A stretch of DNA of 64,000 nucleotides from contig CM050690.1 of assembly GCA_027574665.1 (NCBI GenBank), positions 69,669,433-69,733,432 on the forward strand, in the 5' to 3' direction. The translations under genes and the position numbers were made by a program. Position 1 is the stretch's first letter. Every line of letters begins with the position of its first letter. Shown here in pieces: positions 48,101 to 60,187 of this stretch. The notes below the pieces were generated by a model. The model did not search any database. It was not told the DNA's origin and worked only from the letters and a program-made list of their open reading frames with translations. This DNA is from Rhynochetos jubatus. Its lineage: Eukaryota; Chordata; Aves; Eurypygiformes; Rhynochetidae.

Positions 48101-49500
48101 GATGAGACTTAAAGAGGTGATGGAAGTTTGACATACAAGAGGGAAGGAAAGGAGGTTGTTAATTTTCAGTGTGAAATCATGAGATGTGCAGAGAGATCCC
48201 TCTCTCCCTCCCACAGAGTTTGCACAACACCTGGCAAGGTATTTGCATGTTCTTGCACATTTTTCTGGCTCCCAGGCAGAGGCAGGGAAGGACGTGTTGA
48301 GGAGAAAGGGAAGTCAGGGGTGTTTTGCTAAAGCTGTCTGTTCCTCTTGCTTTTCCACTTCCTCCTGCTATCAGCAGCTGAGGGGGATGCTGAGGGGGAA
48401 GCCGGGCCAGTGGATAATCCCCTGTCCAACCATTTACATGAGGGTATATGGGCAGGAAACTGAAACAACTTCTTTCTTGAGCAAGTTGTTTCCTCACTCT
48501 CTTGCCACCCAGTCTTCCCTTCCCCCCATACCAGCTCCTCTCTGGGGGTGCCAGGACGCTGCTGACAGCAGCTGCTAACATGGCCACCCCTCCACGCTTT
48601 CAGGCTTGCACTGGCTCCAGCCAGGCTTCAGTCCCTTCAGGACAGGCTGATCCCCAGCAGGGAGGCACAGAGGAAGGCAGGGCACAGACGTGGCCACTGC
48701 TGAGGGACCACAACATCATGAGGGCACGCAAAAAGCTGCCCACCTTCCTCAACTGCCACCGCTCTATTTACCACACAGACTACCCATGTCCAGCTACTGT
48801 TAGCCCTACCATGCTCCTCCATCCTTCCCTCACCCCAGTTGCTACTTATTTCCCCTCATACACAGCTTCTAGCAACTTCCCAGCCAGCCAGCTTGCTTGC
48901 TTGACCAAGATGGTCACCAGATCCTCTCCACATTCCCCAGGCATAAGGAGCCGGTTGTTGCAAATGCAGCCACTTCAGCTGCATGCACATCACCTGCAAT
49001 TTAGCTCATTAAATTATGTAATCAAGATCCTGCTGCTGATTAGCTGTAGCCCCCCGTGAAGTACGAGCTGTGGGTTGTGAAGGGCGATGGTGCTGTGGCA
49101 GGCTCTGTGAGTTGTCCCAGCCCATGCTCATGGGGCTGTCTCTGTATGTATCAGGGCTCTTGACAACCGTGGCGAACCCTGCACTTTCAAGAGCATTTCT
49201 TGTGCCTGTGGAAGGTTTAGCAACAGCCTGGTGTTCCCATTTGGTCTGTCTAGAGCACTTGTTGCTGCCACGCTGCTTTCAATTCCGCTTGAACTCCTGC
49301 TGCTGAACCCAGACAGACAGAACCCACGAGCAACAGCATCAGCAAAACCCACACAGCTTGCAGGGAAAAAAAAACCCCACTGATTCAAAAGCTGCTTAAT
49401 CTGAGCCCCCTGTGTGAGTAAGCTTTGCAGTAAAAGGGGCAGGCAAGAGGCTGCAATGTGGTGGGGGGCACTGAGGAGCAGCCTAGATGTACAGCATAGA
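48101..49500. other. GC-richer patch with overlapping open frames
   Basis: Base composition is richer in G and C than the surrounding 20 kb. It holds the longest unexplained open frame in the window (48502-49059, +, 185 codons) and a 136-codon frame on minus (48177-48587). Neither shows a family motif, and the low-complexity Ser/Pro/Gln content suggests chance. The patch includes Ets-like acttcctc near 48357, so it could hold regulatory or untranslated FYB1 sequence. This is a guess from position only. Confidence 0.3.
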
Positions 49501-52500
49501 TGGGAGAGTGCAGGGCAGTGAAGGTGAGTAATTTGGTGGATTATGGCAGTTAATACCTGAATACAAGCTTTGTGTTCAAAGAATAATTGCTTAAGATTTG
49601 AGCCAACAGAGCACTTTTAAGGTCAAGTCACAGAAAAGAAAGACTTCCGGTGTGTAAGATTGTTTTGTACATCAGGTGCTTTGCATCGGCTTTAGATGTC
49701 CACAGGAAGGACTGGGCTCTGGAAGGAGTGATTTATAACAGTGCATACACACAAGCAGAACACCAGGAGATTAGCATGCACCTGACTGTGACGCTCTGGA
49801 TTAAGCAAGGCTTTTGTTTGTGACAGAAATACGCCTTTCATAAAGTGCAGTCAGGGTAAGGAAACTCTGCCAGCGTTGTTTGACTTCTTTCTTCAATTTG
49901 CCAATTCTAAATTTCTCTAGTATAGAAAATCTTAAATAGTGGAAACAGATTTCTGCACTCCTTGTTCAGACAGATATAAATATAGTGATAATAGTCAATG
50001 GTTAAAAGAATATAGGGATTGAATTATGACAATTTAAAAGAGCCACAGCATTGACTTGAGGAGCTTTCAGAGAATCCTGCGGTCAGCTGCATGCCCAGAT
50101 ACACACAGTATCTGGAAAGCCCAGTTTTTCTCATAAGCATGACAGTGCATGTAGACACAAGAGAATGCTGCTAATGCACTCATGACCACATCAAACTTCT
50201 GTCAAAAATACTAAAACCACCTTTAAATGGCTACCCGATGGAAATGCAACAGCATATTTTTCAGGAAGTCTAGCCCTGTCTGCAGACACAAAGATAAGGT
50301 GGGCTGATGCTACAAGAAACATTCATTCTCCTAGCGTGCTGTAGCAATTGCAGGCAGAAGCTCCTGCCAGTGTTCAGAGATACCAAGTTGTTACTGGAAA
50401 TCAGGTGCTTTCCAAAGTGATGCTGTAACAGGATCCCCACGGCAGAGAGGTGGCACTTTTCCCCAGGACTCCTGACTGCAGGGAGTGGCACAGCACTGCT
50501 AAGCAACATCGCTAACCATGCCTTGCCCTCCCTCTGATGAGGTTCACATCCTTGGATTGTTATCCCTCGGGAGCAGCATGAAACCAGGCAGACTGTCACT
50601 CTCTCAGTGCAAGCCTGCACAGAGAGATATCAATGGAGAAATATGTCATTGCTGCTGCTGCTTCTGCCGCTAGGAGGCAAAAGCCCCATAGTGAGGGGGA
50701 TGCAGGAAGAGAAGTTTCTGTGAAACACTGTGCTAACGTTGACTTTCTCTTGCTGAGCATTTGCATGCACTGTATATTACAGACATACAGAGCAACACTA
50801 TTCTGGCTTACAAAGGAGATTGTGAAATTTGCTCTAATGATATTAATGCACCTCTCCAAAGTTGGTATTCCCATGTACTTTTTTTTTCCCATATGTATAC
50901 ATGGTCTAAGGATTACCTACCTCAGCCAATCATTTCCATCTTTTTCTTCTCCCACCCTAACTCACCACCAATTCTGTTATGCTGTCTCGCCTGTTTTAGG
51001 ATCATATAATAGAATAAGATGTATGAAATTAATCAGTTAAAAAATAACGTGGAAAGGGAAAAAATATCTATTTTGTATCATTTCAATTCAGTTATGCCAT
51101 CTCCAACGATGGTACTGACACAGCTGTGAAGGCAACAAGATACTGACTATGATACTCTTTGTAAGCATTGAACTGGAAAGCCAGAGATGTTCATATGGGA
51201 GTGACTGACCTTTCAAACCATTTTAAAGCATGGGTCCACAACAGCAGGTGAAAGATACCTTAAAAAGATGGACTAGCACTTATGGCAAAGAAAGTCAGTG
51301 AGGCTTTTTTTTTCACCCTTTTTTCTTCTTTTTTTGATGAATTTAATTCCTAAGCAGCCACTGTTCCTGAAGGTACATGGAAACAGAAAGCTGAATAAAT
51401 GCTGCGATTAAAAACCAAACCAAACAAAAAAATACCTTAAGACTGCAGTCATAAAAGTGGCATATGGGAATAGTAACACATCATTGCTATGCTGGGATTT
51501 AGATGCCGGTTTTGGCTTACAGAGAAGGGAATGGCATGCTTCTACATGAGAAGGCATCATCATTATTGATATTCCTGTCTCACTTCAATATAATTTTGTG
51601 ATTTTGTTGCTGTTACTGGGGCTGTTTTTATGAAAAATCTTTCTGAACCTAAAAATAGCTAGTTGTCTCAAATCACTCACAAACATCATTCACAGAAACA
51701 AGAAGATCAAACAGAGAGGATCTGTGAAGCTGGTGCACCTTCAAGTGTAAAATGAAGCATATGGTAGACATTGCAGATGGGCAAATTTCACAGCAATTTC
51801 ACAGCATAAATGGTTATCTTCATTGTGTTTGTTGCAATTTATATTCTCAGCAGAATTCTATCAGTTAGTGATATATTTATTTCTGTGTATTGGATGAAAG
51901 AGAAGACGGCAGGAACTGTCTAGCATTCAGAGTTGCAAAGATGAGCTTGTCCTTTGATCATTGTGTGATTCGTCTAGGGCTGATACTGTGAGCAAACCCT
52001 TCTTGCTGTGTTTACCCATGCAAAATGACTATATTGGAACAACTAGTACCTTAAAACACTCATGAAGGCTGTCAGATAAAACAGCAACAGTCATAAAGTC
52101 TAATCTGCCTTAATATTAGTAATACAGTCTTCATTATCAGTGAGGATTGTTTATTTTCACAAATAAATATTATTTTGTAAATAAAATACAGTGGTTAGCA
52201 GAATGGAGAACTACATTTCTCCAACTAAGAAAAACTATCGCATTATGTAGCAAAAAAAAAAAAAAAAAAAAAAAAAAGGTATCATTGAGAAGTGGCAAAT
52301 ATAAAGCATTTGGAAGTGCTTTTAGCTCAAATAAGATCCACCCAGCACTCCAATAAGCTTTTGCACCAGCCAAAATAGAAGTGTTTGTAAAATTAAGCTG
52401 GAAATATCAAGCACTTCCAATGCTTTATTTTGACATCCAAGAATATTCACAAAAATAGTGAGAAAGTTGTGCGGAAGGAGAAGTGATAGACAATTAGGAA

Positions 52501-55500
52501 GAATCAAACAACCTTTACAAAGCTCAAAGACACACAGTTTTTCTTCTGCAATCCCCATGCAGAGCTGCAGCAACTTCACTGAGCTGCATTTGGTAGAGGG
52601 TTCTGCCTGTGTGGTTTGGGTTTACCTTCAGCACAAACACAGGTTTAGAATTTCTTGTGAAGCTTATTTTCTCAATATCCATTCTCCTATCATGTATCAT
52701 CCTTTGAAGTCTTTGATTTGCGTAATGAACTCACAGGAAGAAGGACAGAAGAAACGTATGACCATAGTTTAAAATAAAAATCTCCACATGGCAGAAGCTT
52801 TTAAAAAATGGCCAGCAGAATCTTCTGAGATCCTGTTGGCAAAGGTGGGAGCAAGCAAGCACGTTAGCTGAGTGGGAATGTATGCAGTGATTCTTGGTGG
52901 TAGCAGGGGTCTAGACTTGATGACCCAAGAGGTCAGTCCACTCTTGTCTTTACACTTGTAATTTACCACACACATTCACAGGACTCTGCAGTATGGGATA
53001 AATGCAACATTTTAGATATCACGTGGTGAATACTGCTGATGGCAGCAGCCAAACAGTCTGAACACATTTTAGTTCCCTTTTCCCCCACCACTTCTTGCCT
53101 AATATCCTGAGGAGAGCAGTTTTCTCTACTGGTCATGATAATGAAACCCACAAGAAGCATTCTTATGCAAACCCTTGCTGGGAAGCAGAACTCCTCTTAG
53201 CAAACAGACCAGGCTGTTAAGGTAATAAACCGGTGGATTGTCTTCTTGAAGGAGCCAGTTTTTCTGCCTGCATCAAAATATTGGAAACCTCTTGGGAATC
53301 CAGGTAAATTACTGTACGTTTGTCCTAGAAATAAACATGCAAAATTCCAGAAGAAATAGAATCCTTACAAGGTATTACACAAAACCTCATATAATGGTAA
53401 ATTTTAATTGTAGATTTTACTTGCAATTAGTTGTGGAGCTGAAGAGATGCCAAACTGACAAAATGGACCTTTGTCTCTTGAAATTTTGTGTTTGGTTCCC
53501 TGAAATTTTACTAAAAGTAGTCCTAATTAAAGTGACATTTACATTTTGAAAAATAACAGAAACGGTATCTCTTAAAGGCAATTATTTTTTAGTAATTCAT
53601 TTGTATTATGTGTCACTGGTTGGTTTGTGGGTGGGGTATTTTTTAATATACCATACTCCGGATTGAGATATCAGTGTATATGCTTTGTCTGTAGTGCATC
53701 ATGGAAAATATCTTTCTTTCCAGCAGTGAGTCAGAATGGCATTTAATAGCTTAAAACTGCCCAAAATTTCCTTTAAACTCATATGGGATCTTGAAATTAT
53801 GGAAATAAGGGTAGGTACTTTTCAGTGTCAAAACCTCGAATTTTTCTTGCTTGAGTCTTGGAGATGTTACATTAGCTTTAGTGGAATAACTAGAGTCAAA
53901 TCAAAGACATTCTTAAGGCAGCCACTCTATGCATTATCTATAATAGGGTTCTGAGTGAAGAGGGATCTGTCTGCTTCATTTCTGGGGAGACTTGCTAGAA
54001 AATTTACATTATTCTGAAAGCTGTTGGTTAGCATATGAGAAAAATAATTTTAAAAGTCCAGATTATTAAGTATCATGAAACTCTGTGCTTACATAAAGCC
54101 ATGTTATATTAAAAAGAAATCATCATCCTGTTTCAGAAACAGGTATTAGTTAGTCTACTTTTATTGTATAGAAGTTCTTGCTGGAAAATTGAAGCTGCCA
54201 GGCTTCTGTTGCTGAAGACTGGGTTGCCAATGGTTGACAGTTTTTCTGACTCTGACATAGAGAGCTACAAAAAAGAAGCAAGAGAGCTATGAAAGTGAAC
54301 CTTTGTGTTGAACTTGTCAGGACACAGGATGAAGAGATGACTGTGCATGGATATGCTTTGGTCTCGTGCATAGGCTGTGACAGCAATAGTGTGGGACCAA
54401 GCTGGGATGCCATCTGGCTGTTCTGGTCAAGCCCTGTCCCTTCACTAGTCCTGGTCTCACACTGACTGGGAGTGGATGAACTGTATTGTCCTCTCATGTT
54501 CCTGTGATATGATGTAGTTGGTTTTATGATTAGGTGAAAGATGAGAAAAAGAGACAAGAGACGGACAACAAAGATGTAGAAGAATACACAAGGGAAAAGA
54601 CACAGAATACAGTGTGATCAGGCTGAACACTTGACAACTGCATGTCCTCGTGAGTGTGCTGGTTTTGTTTTAATGGTGTTAGAGGGATATTTGAAATGAT
54701 GCTCTAAGGGTAACATAGAGCCTGTCAGTCTCTCACCAGGGAATCCCTTAGATTTGTCTATCCTTTCCATCCTAGCAGTCTACTATCAAAAAAAAAACCC
54801 CAACCCCAGACAGCAGAATAGCCTGCCTCTTCATTATTCAGTATCTGGTGAGGGCTCATTTTTCTTGAATGTCAAACATTGTATTAGCAAGTCTTTTTGT
54901 TTGGGCAAGTGCTGTCTTTCTGCCATCCTTTCATACTTCTGCTACCTACATTCATAGGTATAGAGTCTTGGAACATTTTAACAACTTTCCACATGCTGCA
55001 CTCACTATTACAGGGAGTCTTCTTCACCTAGTAATTGTTACTAGAATCAAGGGGAAGAAATGCAACTTGGAAATTATTTCTGTCTTCTGAAAACAACAAA
55101 GATGCATAATGATAATTCTGAAGTCTCTCTGTCTGGAAAGGGAAATAGTCAACCAATAATTTATCACAAATTCAGAATGGCACTAGCGTGTTGTGCAAGC
55201 AGCTAAACTCCCTCAAATCCATTAACTTAAGTAGAAGTTAAATCAGGCTTTTATGTTGCAAAATAATTTTCGGATTTGTATTTTTCTAAAAACTAAATAT
55301 GTCATTTTCCTTGCCTTTTCTGACCAGTTCTTTATTCCTTATATCCTGTCCATGGGTTAGAGCTCAATTTCTTAAGTGTTTACGAGCCTCTGATGTTATT
55401 TCACTGCCATAGAATTCATGAGCATACACACTTTTCTTCTTGAAAGAGTAGCTTTATAATCTTTATTTCATTACTTTCTAGCAAGCTCAGTAAGATCTGA

Positions 55501-58500
55501 TTCTGTTAATAGATTATGAGTTTTAAAAAGGTCTGTTTAGATCTTATCTTTTTGGAACAGAAAGGAAAAATTACAGCTGAGAAGTGAAATGATGGAGTTT
55601 TTTCCTTTATAAATCAGATCTGCAAGTACTTTGAAGAGTTACACAATTTCTTGTACACTCAACAGTTACATATATTTCATTTGCTTAATTAGGGATCATC
55701 TGCACAGACATCTGCTATTTCTTTCATTGATACAGTGTTGCTGTTTGAAGAAAGAGCAACCACAATGAGAAGTTGAAGTGAAATGATCTTTTGGATTCAC
55801 CAAGACTGGAAAGTAAATAATGAAAGCATACTTATACCTGAACAAAACAAATGTTTTTGACCAGGCTGCTAGTTGAGACAAGAATATTCACAGTATATTC
55901 AGGAAGAATACAGTTGGAACTTTTATATTTCTTGTGCTCTCATTAAATTAAACTTCTGTACAGAAATGTGCAGTTATATCGTAAATAATGGAGGATTGCA
56001 CTTGTTTACACTGAAGTGTAATTAAGATCTAGCTGTGGAAGCATTCTGTATGGTGTACCTTGGTATCTGCGTGACCGTTGAAAGCAGTGGGGGGTTGGAA
56101 AAGCACTGAGTATACAAATCTTGATGAATCCGTGGCATGAGAACTAAAACCTGGATATTGTTCTAGATTTGAGCAAACTCATTTTAATAATGTAACCATC
56201 TTGTGTCAAAGCAAATGTTACTGTGCATCTTATGTGTAGCTTCCAAGTTCAGATCAGAATCAAAGAGAGTGCAAAGAGAAAGTCCAGAAAATAACCCAGG
56301 TGCTTCTTGCATGAGACTCCTGTGTCCCACAGGCACTTTGCACTTTAGGGGGAAGGGTAGGGTGAACTTAATCTCACTTCAGAATCTTTTCAAGTTCCCG
56401 TTTCATCCTTTACAACTTGTTGCATTGATAATGGACTACGTAGCTGCTGTCACTTCTGGGAAGGGAAACACAGAAACTTTGGGGGATACTCTATGATCAG
56501 GGCCTCAAATAAAAGATTGCTTCTTTCTCCCAGTTCCCCCGTCTCTCTACCTGGGCAGTCAGGTTGTGCACTAGAACCCACAAGATGGCTTCTAGTGTAA
56601 CGTATGTTATGAAAGCAGAAACAGGCGACAAGCACTAAAGAGAAAAAGAAAGATTTGACAGAGTTTTTACTTTCTTCTGATTCTGGGAGTGTTAACCTTT
56701 ACCACTTACTACTCACTGTAAGTAAACGAGAGGCTACATTGCTGGTCGTAAGCGCTTCCACATATCCAGGAGCTTTTTACTCTTGAAAAGCTTGTAAATC
56801 TGTATGACTAGGGCAAGTTTTGTGCATGGTACTGGGAAGAAATTTATTAAAAGATATCCACTGACAATCTTAACAGCATGAGTGACTGGTACAGTGCATT
56901 TGAAAGCAGGTAAGAATGTATTTGATCTTGCTATTGCAAATGTGTAGAAAACTTCTCTGAAACCATACATCATAACAAGGAAAGTTTCTTCAAAGCCACA
57001 TTTCCAGCTTCCACAAGGTCTACATGCTGAATGTCTCCTGTCCAGAATGTTCACGTTACTGTAGTGTGACACAGTGCATTTTCTTAAATTTCAAATGGAA
57101 GACATAGCAGAAGAATCAATTTATTGCTATAACTTTGAAAAGAAATGAGCTGTTGAGTTGGCCAAGCAGCTGACCAGATTGTAATTTACAGGTTCTGAAG
57201 ACTTCAGACACTGAGGTAAATTTAGAGTATATCTCTGATGTTTCAGATTTTTTTACAGACGTTTTTAAAAAAGCATTCATTAGTAGAGTCAAAAGACATC
57301 AGAGACAGAAGGCTTTTTTATTCTATCTAGCACTGCAATTAGATTAACGTTTTGTTTAAGTGGGTAAAATCAGTGCTTTGTGAGGTACTGTGAGAGAAAT
57401 CTTGAATGATTAGTGATACATATACGTATCTCTGCAGTGTAATTATGAGTGTGTGTGAGTGCATATACACCAACCAGCAGTAGATGGCTTAAATCTGATA
57501 ATCTCCATAGTAAATGTGTGCTTCCTCCCTTCTCTATATGTGCAAAAGAGATAACAATATGGGGCTCTGGGGATAGGTTTCTTATATGTCTATTGTGTTT
57601 TGCCTGCATTTAATTTATGTAACTTAGCAGATAATACAAAGTTTGGAAAGACTGAATTTCTTGGTGATACTGAAAGACTGGGAAAGTTAACTTTAAGTTG
57701 CAGAAGTTACAGATAAAACTATTCCAATATAACAATCAATTTATGTAATGTGATATAATCAAGCAGAAGGCAAAAGAAGCAAAATCCTAATTCAGAAGCT
57801 CTTGTTAATGAAGTAAAAACAAATTACTGAACAGTTGCTGAACTGTACTGAGTGAAGACACAGTTTGTTCTTCAACCTCTTTCTAAACTGTTTTTAAATC
57901 TCAGACATTTTCTAAAATTTATTGTGCTTTGTAGTGATACTCCTTTATTTCCAAGCAAACAATTCAGAGCCCTTCCTAGTTATAACATCCCTGCTTTATA
58001 TTTTTATTCTTACATTTTACCTACCCCACACTAAACAGATCCCACTTAAACATGTTGTGAACAAGATATGCCAGCATATCTGCATAGCTGCACCCCTGCT
58101 GCCACTGTTGGCTGGGAAAGGAGTCCCTGCTGCAGAGGGCTTCTGGAATTCAAAGGTGGTCCCAGCCCAGTGCAGTGGGACCAGCTCACTCCCCTTTCCC
58201 CCAACCTTCACTGCGCTGTGTTTTAATTGCATGTAAATCAAATGTATTGAGCATTTGCTCTCAGTTCATGTTAAAGACTGGTCCTGAGAGGTATTGAATA
58301 GGACTAACCAATTAAAACCATTTCAAATGGGTTTTATACACTTGGAGTTGTTCAACTTTTCTTTTTTCCCTTAAGAATTTGAGTATCTTTGACAGTATCT
58401 GAGTGTATCGATTATCAGTTCTTCCTATTTTACTCCACATATTTTCATTTTGTATCCACACTTACACAGTGTTTTTTCAGATACAAAATGGAGAAGAGAA

Positions 58501-58860
58501 ACAGGGACAAAGTAAGAGCAAGGGGAGCAGCAGGGAAGAAAATGGCTGAGAAGGGAAAGAAAAAGTGACACACACCCCCAAAACAGAAGAATTTCTGTTT
58601 TCACAAAGGAACTTGCAGTTCTCCATAGAGTAGGCAGTAATAACTCTGGTACCTAATTTAGGTTCTAGTACAGTCTATACTTCTCACTGCACTACACTCA
58701 TATTTTTAGAGATACCTAAATTTTAAAGTAACATGTATTTTAAAATATTTATTACGTGTTCAGTTTCCAATTCCAGAAATTACATTAAGCCCAAAAGGAG
58801 CTGCATGACCAGTCTCTAAATCTAGTACCCGTATTGAAAATTTTAGAAGACTGTACAACC
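49501..58860. other. Intergenic DNA or FYB1 5' intron
   Basis: About 9 kb without a recognised gene. It holds a 26-base poly(A) at 52252-52277 and scattered A/T-rich runs. Untranslated first exons of FYB1 would be invisible without transcript data. Confidence 0.5.
52252..52277. repeat. Poly(A) tract, 26 bases
   Basis: Uninterrupted A run. No retrotransposed gene is visible upstream of it. Confidence 0.9.
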
Positions 58861-59049
58861 ACAGCAAGGATATAACAAAATGCTCAGCTTCTCTAACCCT
58901 ACAGGAAGATGTGCTGCAATATCTCCACAGCCAATCAGCAGTACTACAAGCCTCAGACCAGGAAACTCTTTAAAGTACAGTATGTGTGAACATTGCAACG
59001 GGGACTTTCTCATTGCTTCTATTTCTTTTTCTTTTCTTTATGCTTATAG

Positions 59050-60187
59050 AATGGCAACAACATTGTGAAGTCACTCATGGCGAAATTTAACACGGGTGAC
59101 AGCCTCACAGAAGATGTTTCCAGTAACAGTCGACCGTTCAAAGTCCCAGGACAACCTACTGGATTACAGGCAAGGAAAGCAGCACTTGAGAAATTTGCAA
59201 GTCAAGGAAACGTAACTTTTCCAGGACCCAGTACCTTTCACAAACCTGTTCATCCTAAGCCTCCCCTGGGGGTCAAGCCTTCAACTGATGATAAAACAGA
59301 GAAGGATCCAAAGCCCCCATATTTGAAACCCCTGGCACAAAGGTTTGGGGTAGAGCTTCAGGCAACGAACAGAGAAAATGATGGAAAATCTGGATGCACT
59401 AGACCCCCCCCCCAAACCAGTGGCTTGTCTAAAGAAGACCCAAAGCCTCTGTATCCAAAACTTCCAGGGAACAAGTTTCTTAACTCTGCTCCTCATGAGA
59501 AAGAAAAAAATCCTCTGGGAACAAAACCAAATTCAAATTTTGCACCACATGGGAGTGATGCAAAACCAGCATTTTCAAAAGTGACTGAAGTTAAGGAAAA
59601 GTTCATGTCTGCAACACAAGAAAATGAGTCCAAGCCTCCTTTCTCTAAACCACCTCTTGCACAGAAACCTTCTGTAAACCATGAGGTCTCCCACAACGAA
59701 GACACTTCTAATAAGAATGTTTTTCTGCAAAAAGGACTGTCAGGCCCTAGACCAAATATGTACTCATTTAAAGCAGCGAAGGAAATGGATGAAAATAGTA
59801 ACTGTGCTGCAGAAGCTACAAGCAATCCTTTTTCTAATGTGGGTCTGAAGCCTACTGGACACTGGTCCAGCTCACCTCAAGGCACCCTCAAAAACATAGA
59901 AGAAAAGACTGAAGAAAAGGGCATCAGTGCTGCTAAGAACATTTTTCTCAACAAAATCATCCAGGAAGAATCAGGTTCTTCTGCTAAGTTCCATAAGATG
60001 AACACAGTGCTTGCTGCAGGAAAGCCATCAGGTGGATCACAAGAGAAAGAGGATGGGGATAGAAGTTCAGGAATCCCCAAGCGGAAAGCCTTGCCTCCAT
60101 TGTTCAAGCTGGGCCAGCCCCCGCAGAAGCCCAGCAGACCTCCCAGCGTGGACCTGGAAAGGTTCCGGAAGAGCAACCCAAAAGACA
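59050..60187 (+). CDS. FYB1: FYB1 first coding exon (ADAP/SLAP-130), with 27 bases of 5'UTR
   Basis: FYB1 (ADAP) is a cytosolic adaptor of T cells, myeloid cells and platelets that couples receptor signalling through SLP-76, FYN and SKAP1 to integrin activation. The exon starts after the acceptor tttatgcttatag (59049). The initiator is ATG at 59077 (MAKFNTGDSLTEDV, human MAKYNTGGNPTEDV). It encodes 370 residues of the basic, proline-rich N-terminal part: SRPFKVPG, HPKPPLGVKPS, KEDPKPLYPKLPGNK, KFMSATQE and LPPLFKLGQPPQKPSRPP then SVDLERF, all paralleling human ADAP. It ends in phase 1 at GACA|gtgagt; reading on gives a stop at 60238-60240. No SH3 or EVH1-binding region is included, as those lie in later exons outside the window. 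A C10 tract at 59404-59413 lies within the frame. Confidence 0.95.
59051..59068 (+). promoter_or_regulatory. FYB1: Possible upstream ORF in FYB1 5'UTR
   Basis: One base inside the exon, ATG GCA ACA ACA TTG TGA forms a five-codon reading frame that ends 8 bases before the main ATG. It could reduce or delay initiation at 59077 if the exon is preceded by a normal 5'UTR exon. Confidence 0.45.

Noticed and set aside
48502..49059. 185-codon open frame on +
   Set aside because: No recognised domain, low-complexity Ser/Pro/Gln/Leu content, an overlapping minus-strand frame nearby and no splice or poly(A) context. Not called as a gene.
52850..52970. Phrase gggtctagacttgatgaccc resembling a LINE 3' end
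   Set aside because: The match is short and lacks the terminal repeats, so it is too weak to call a CR1 copy.
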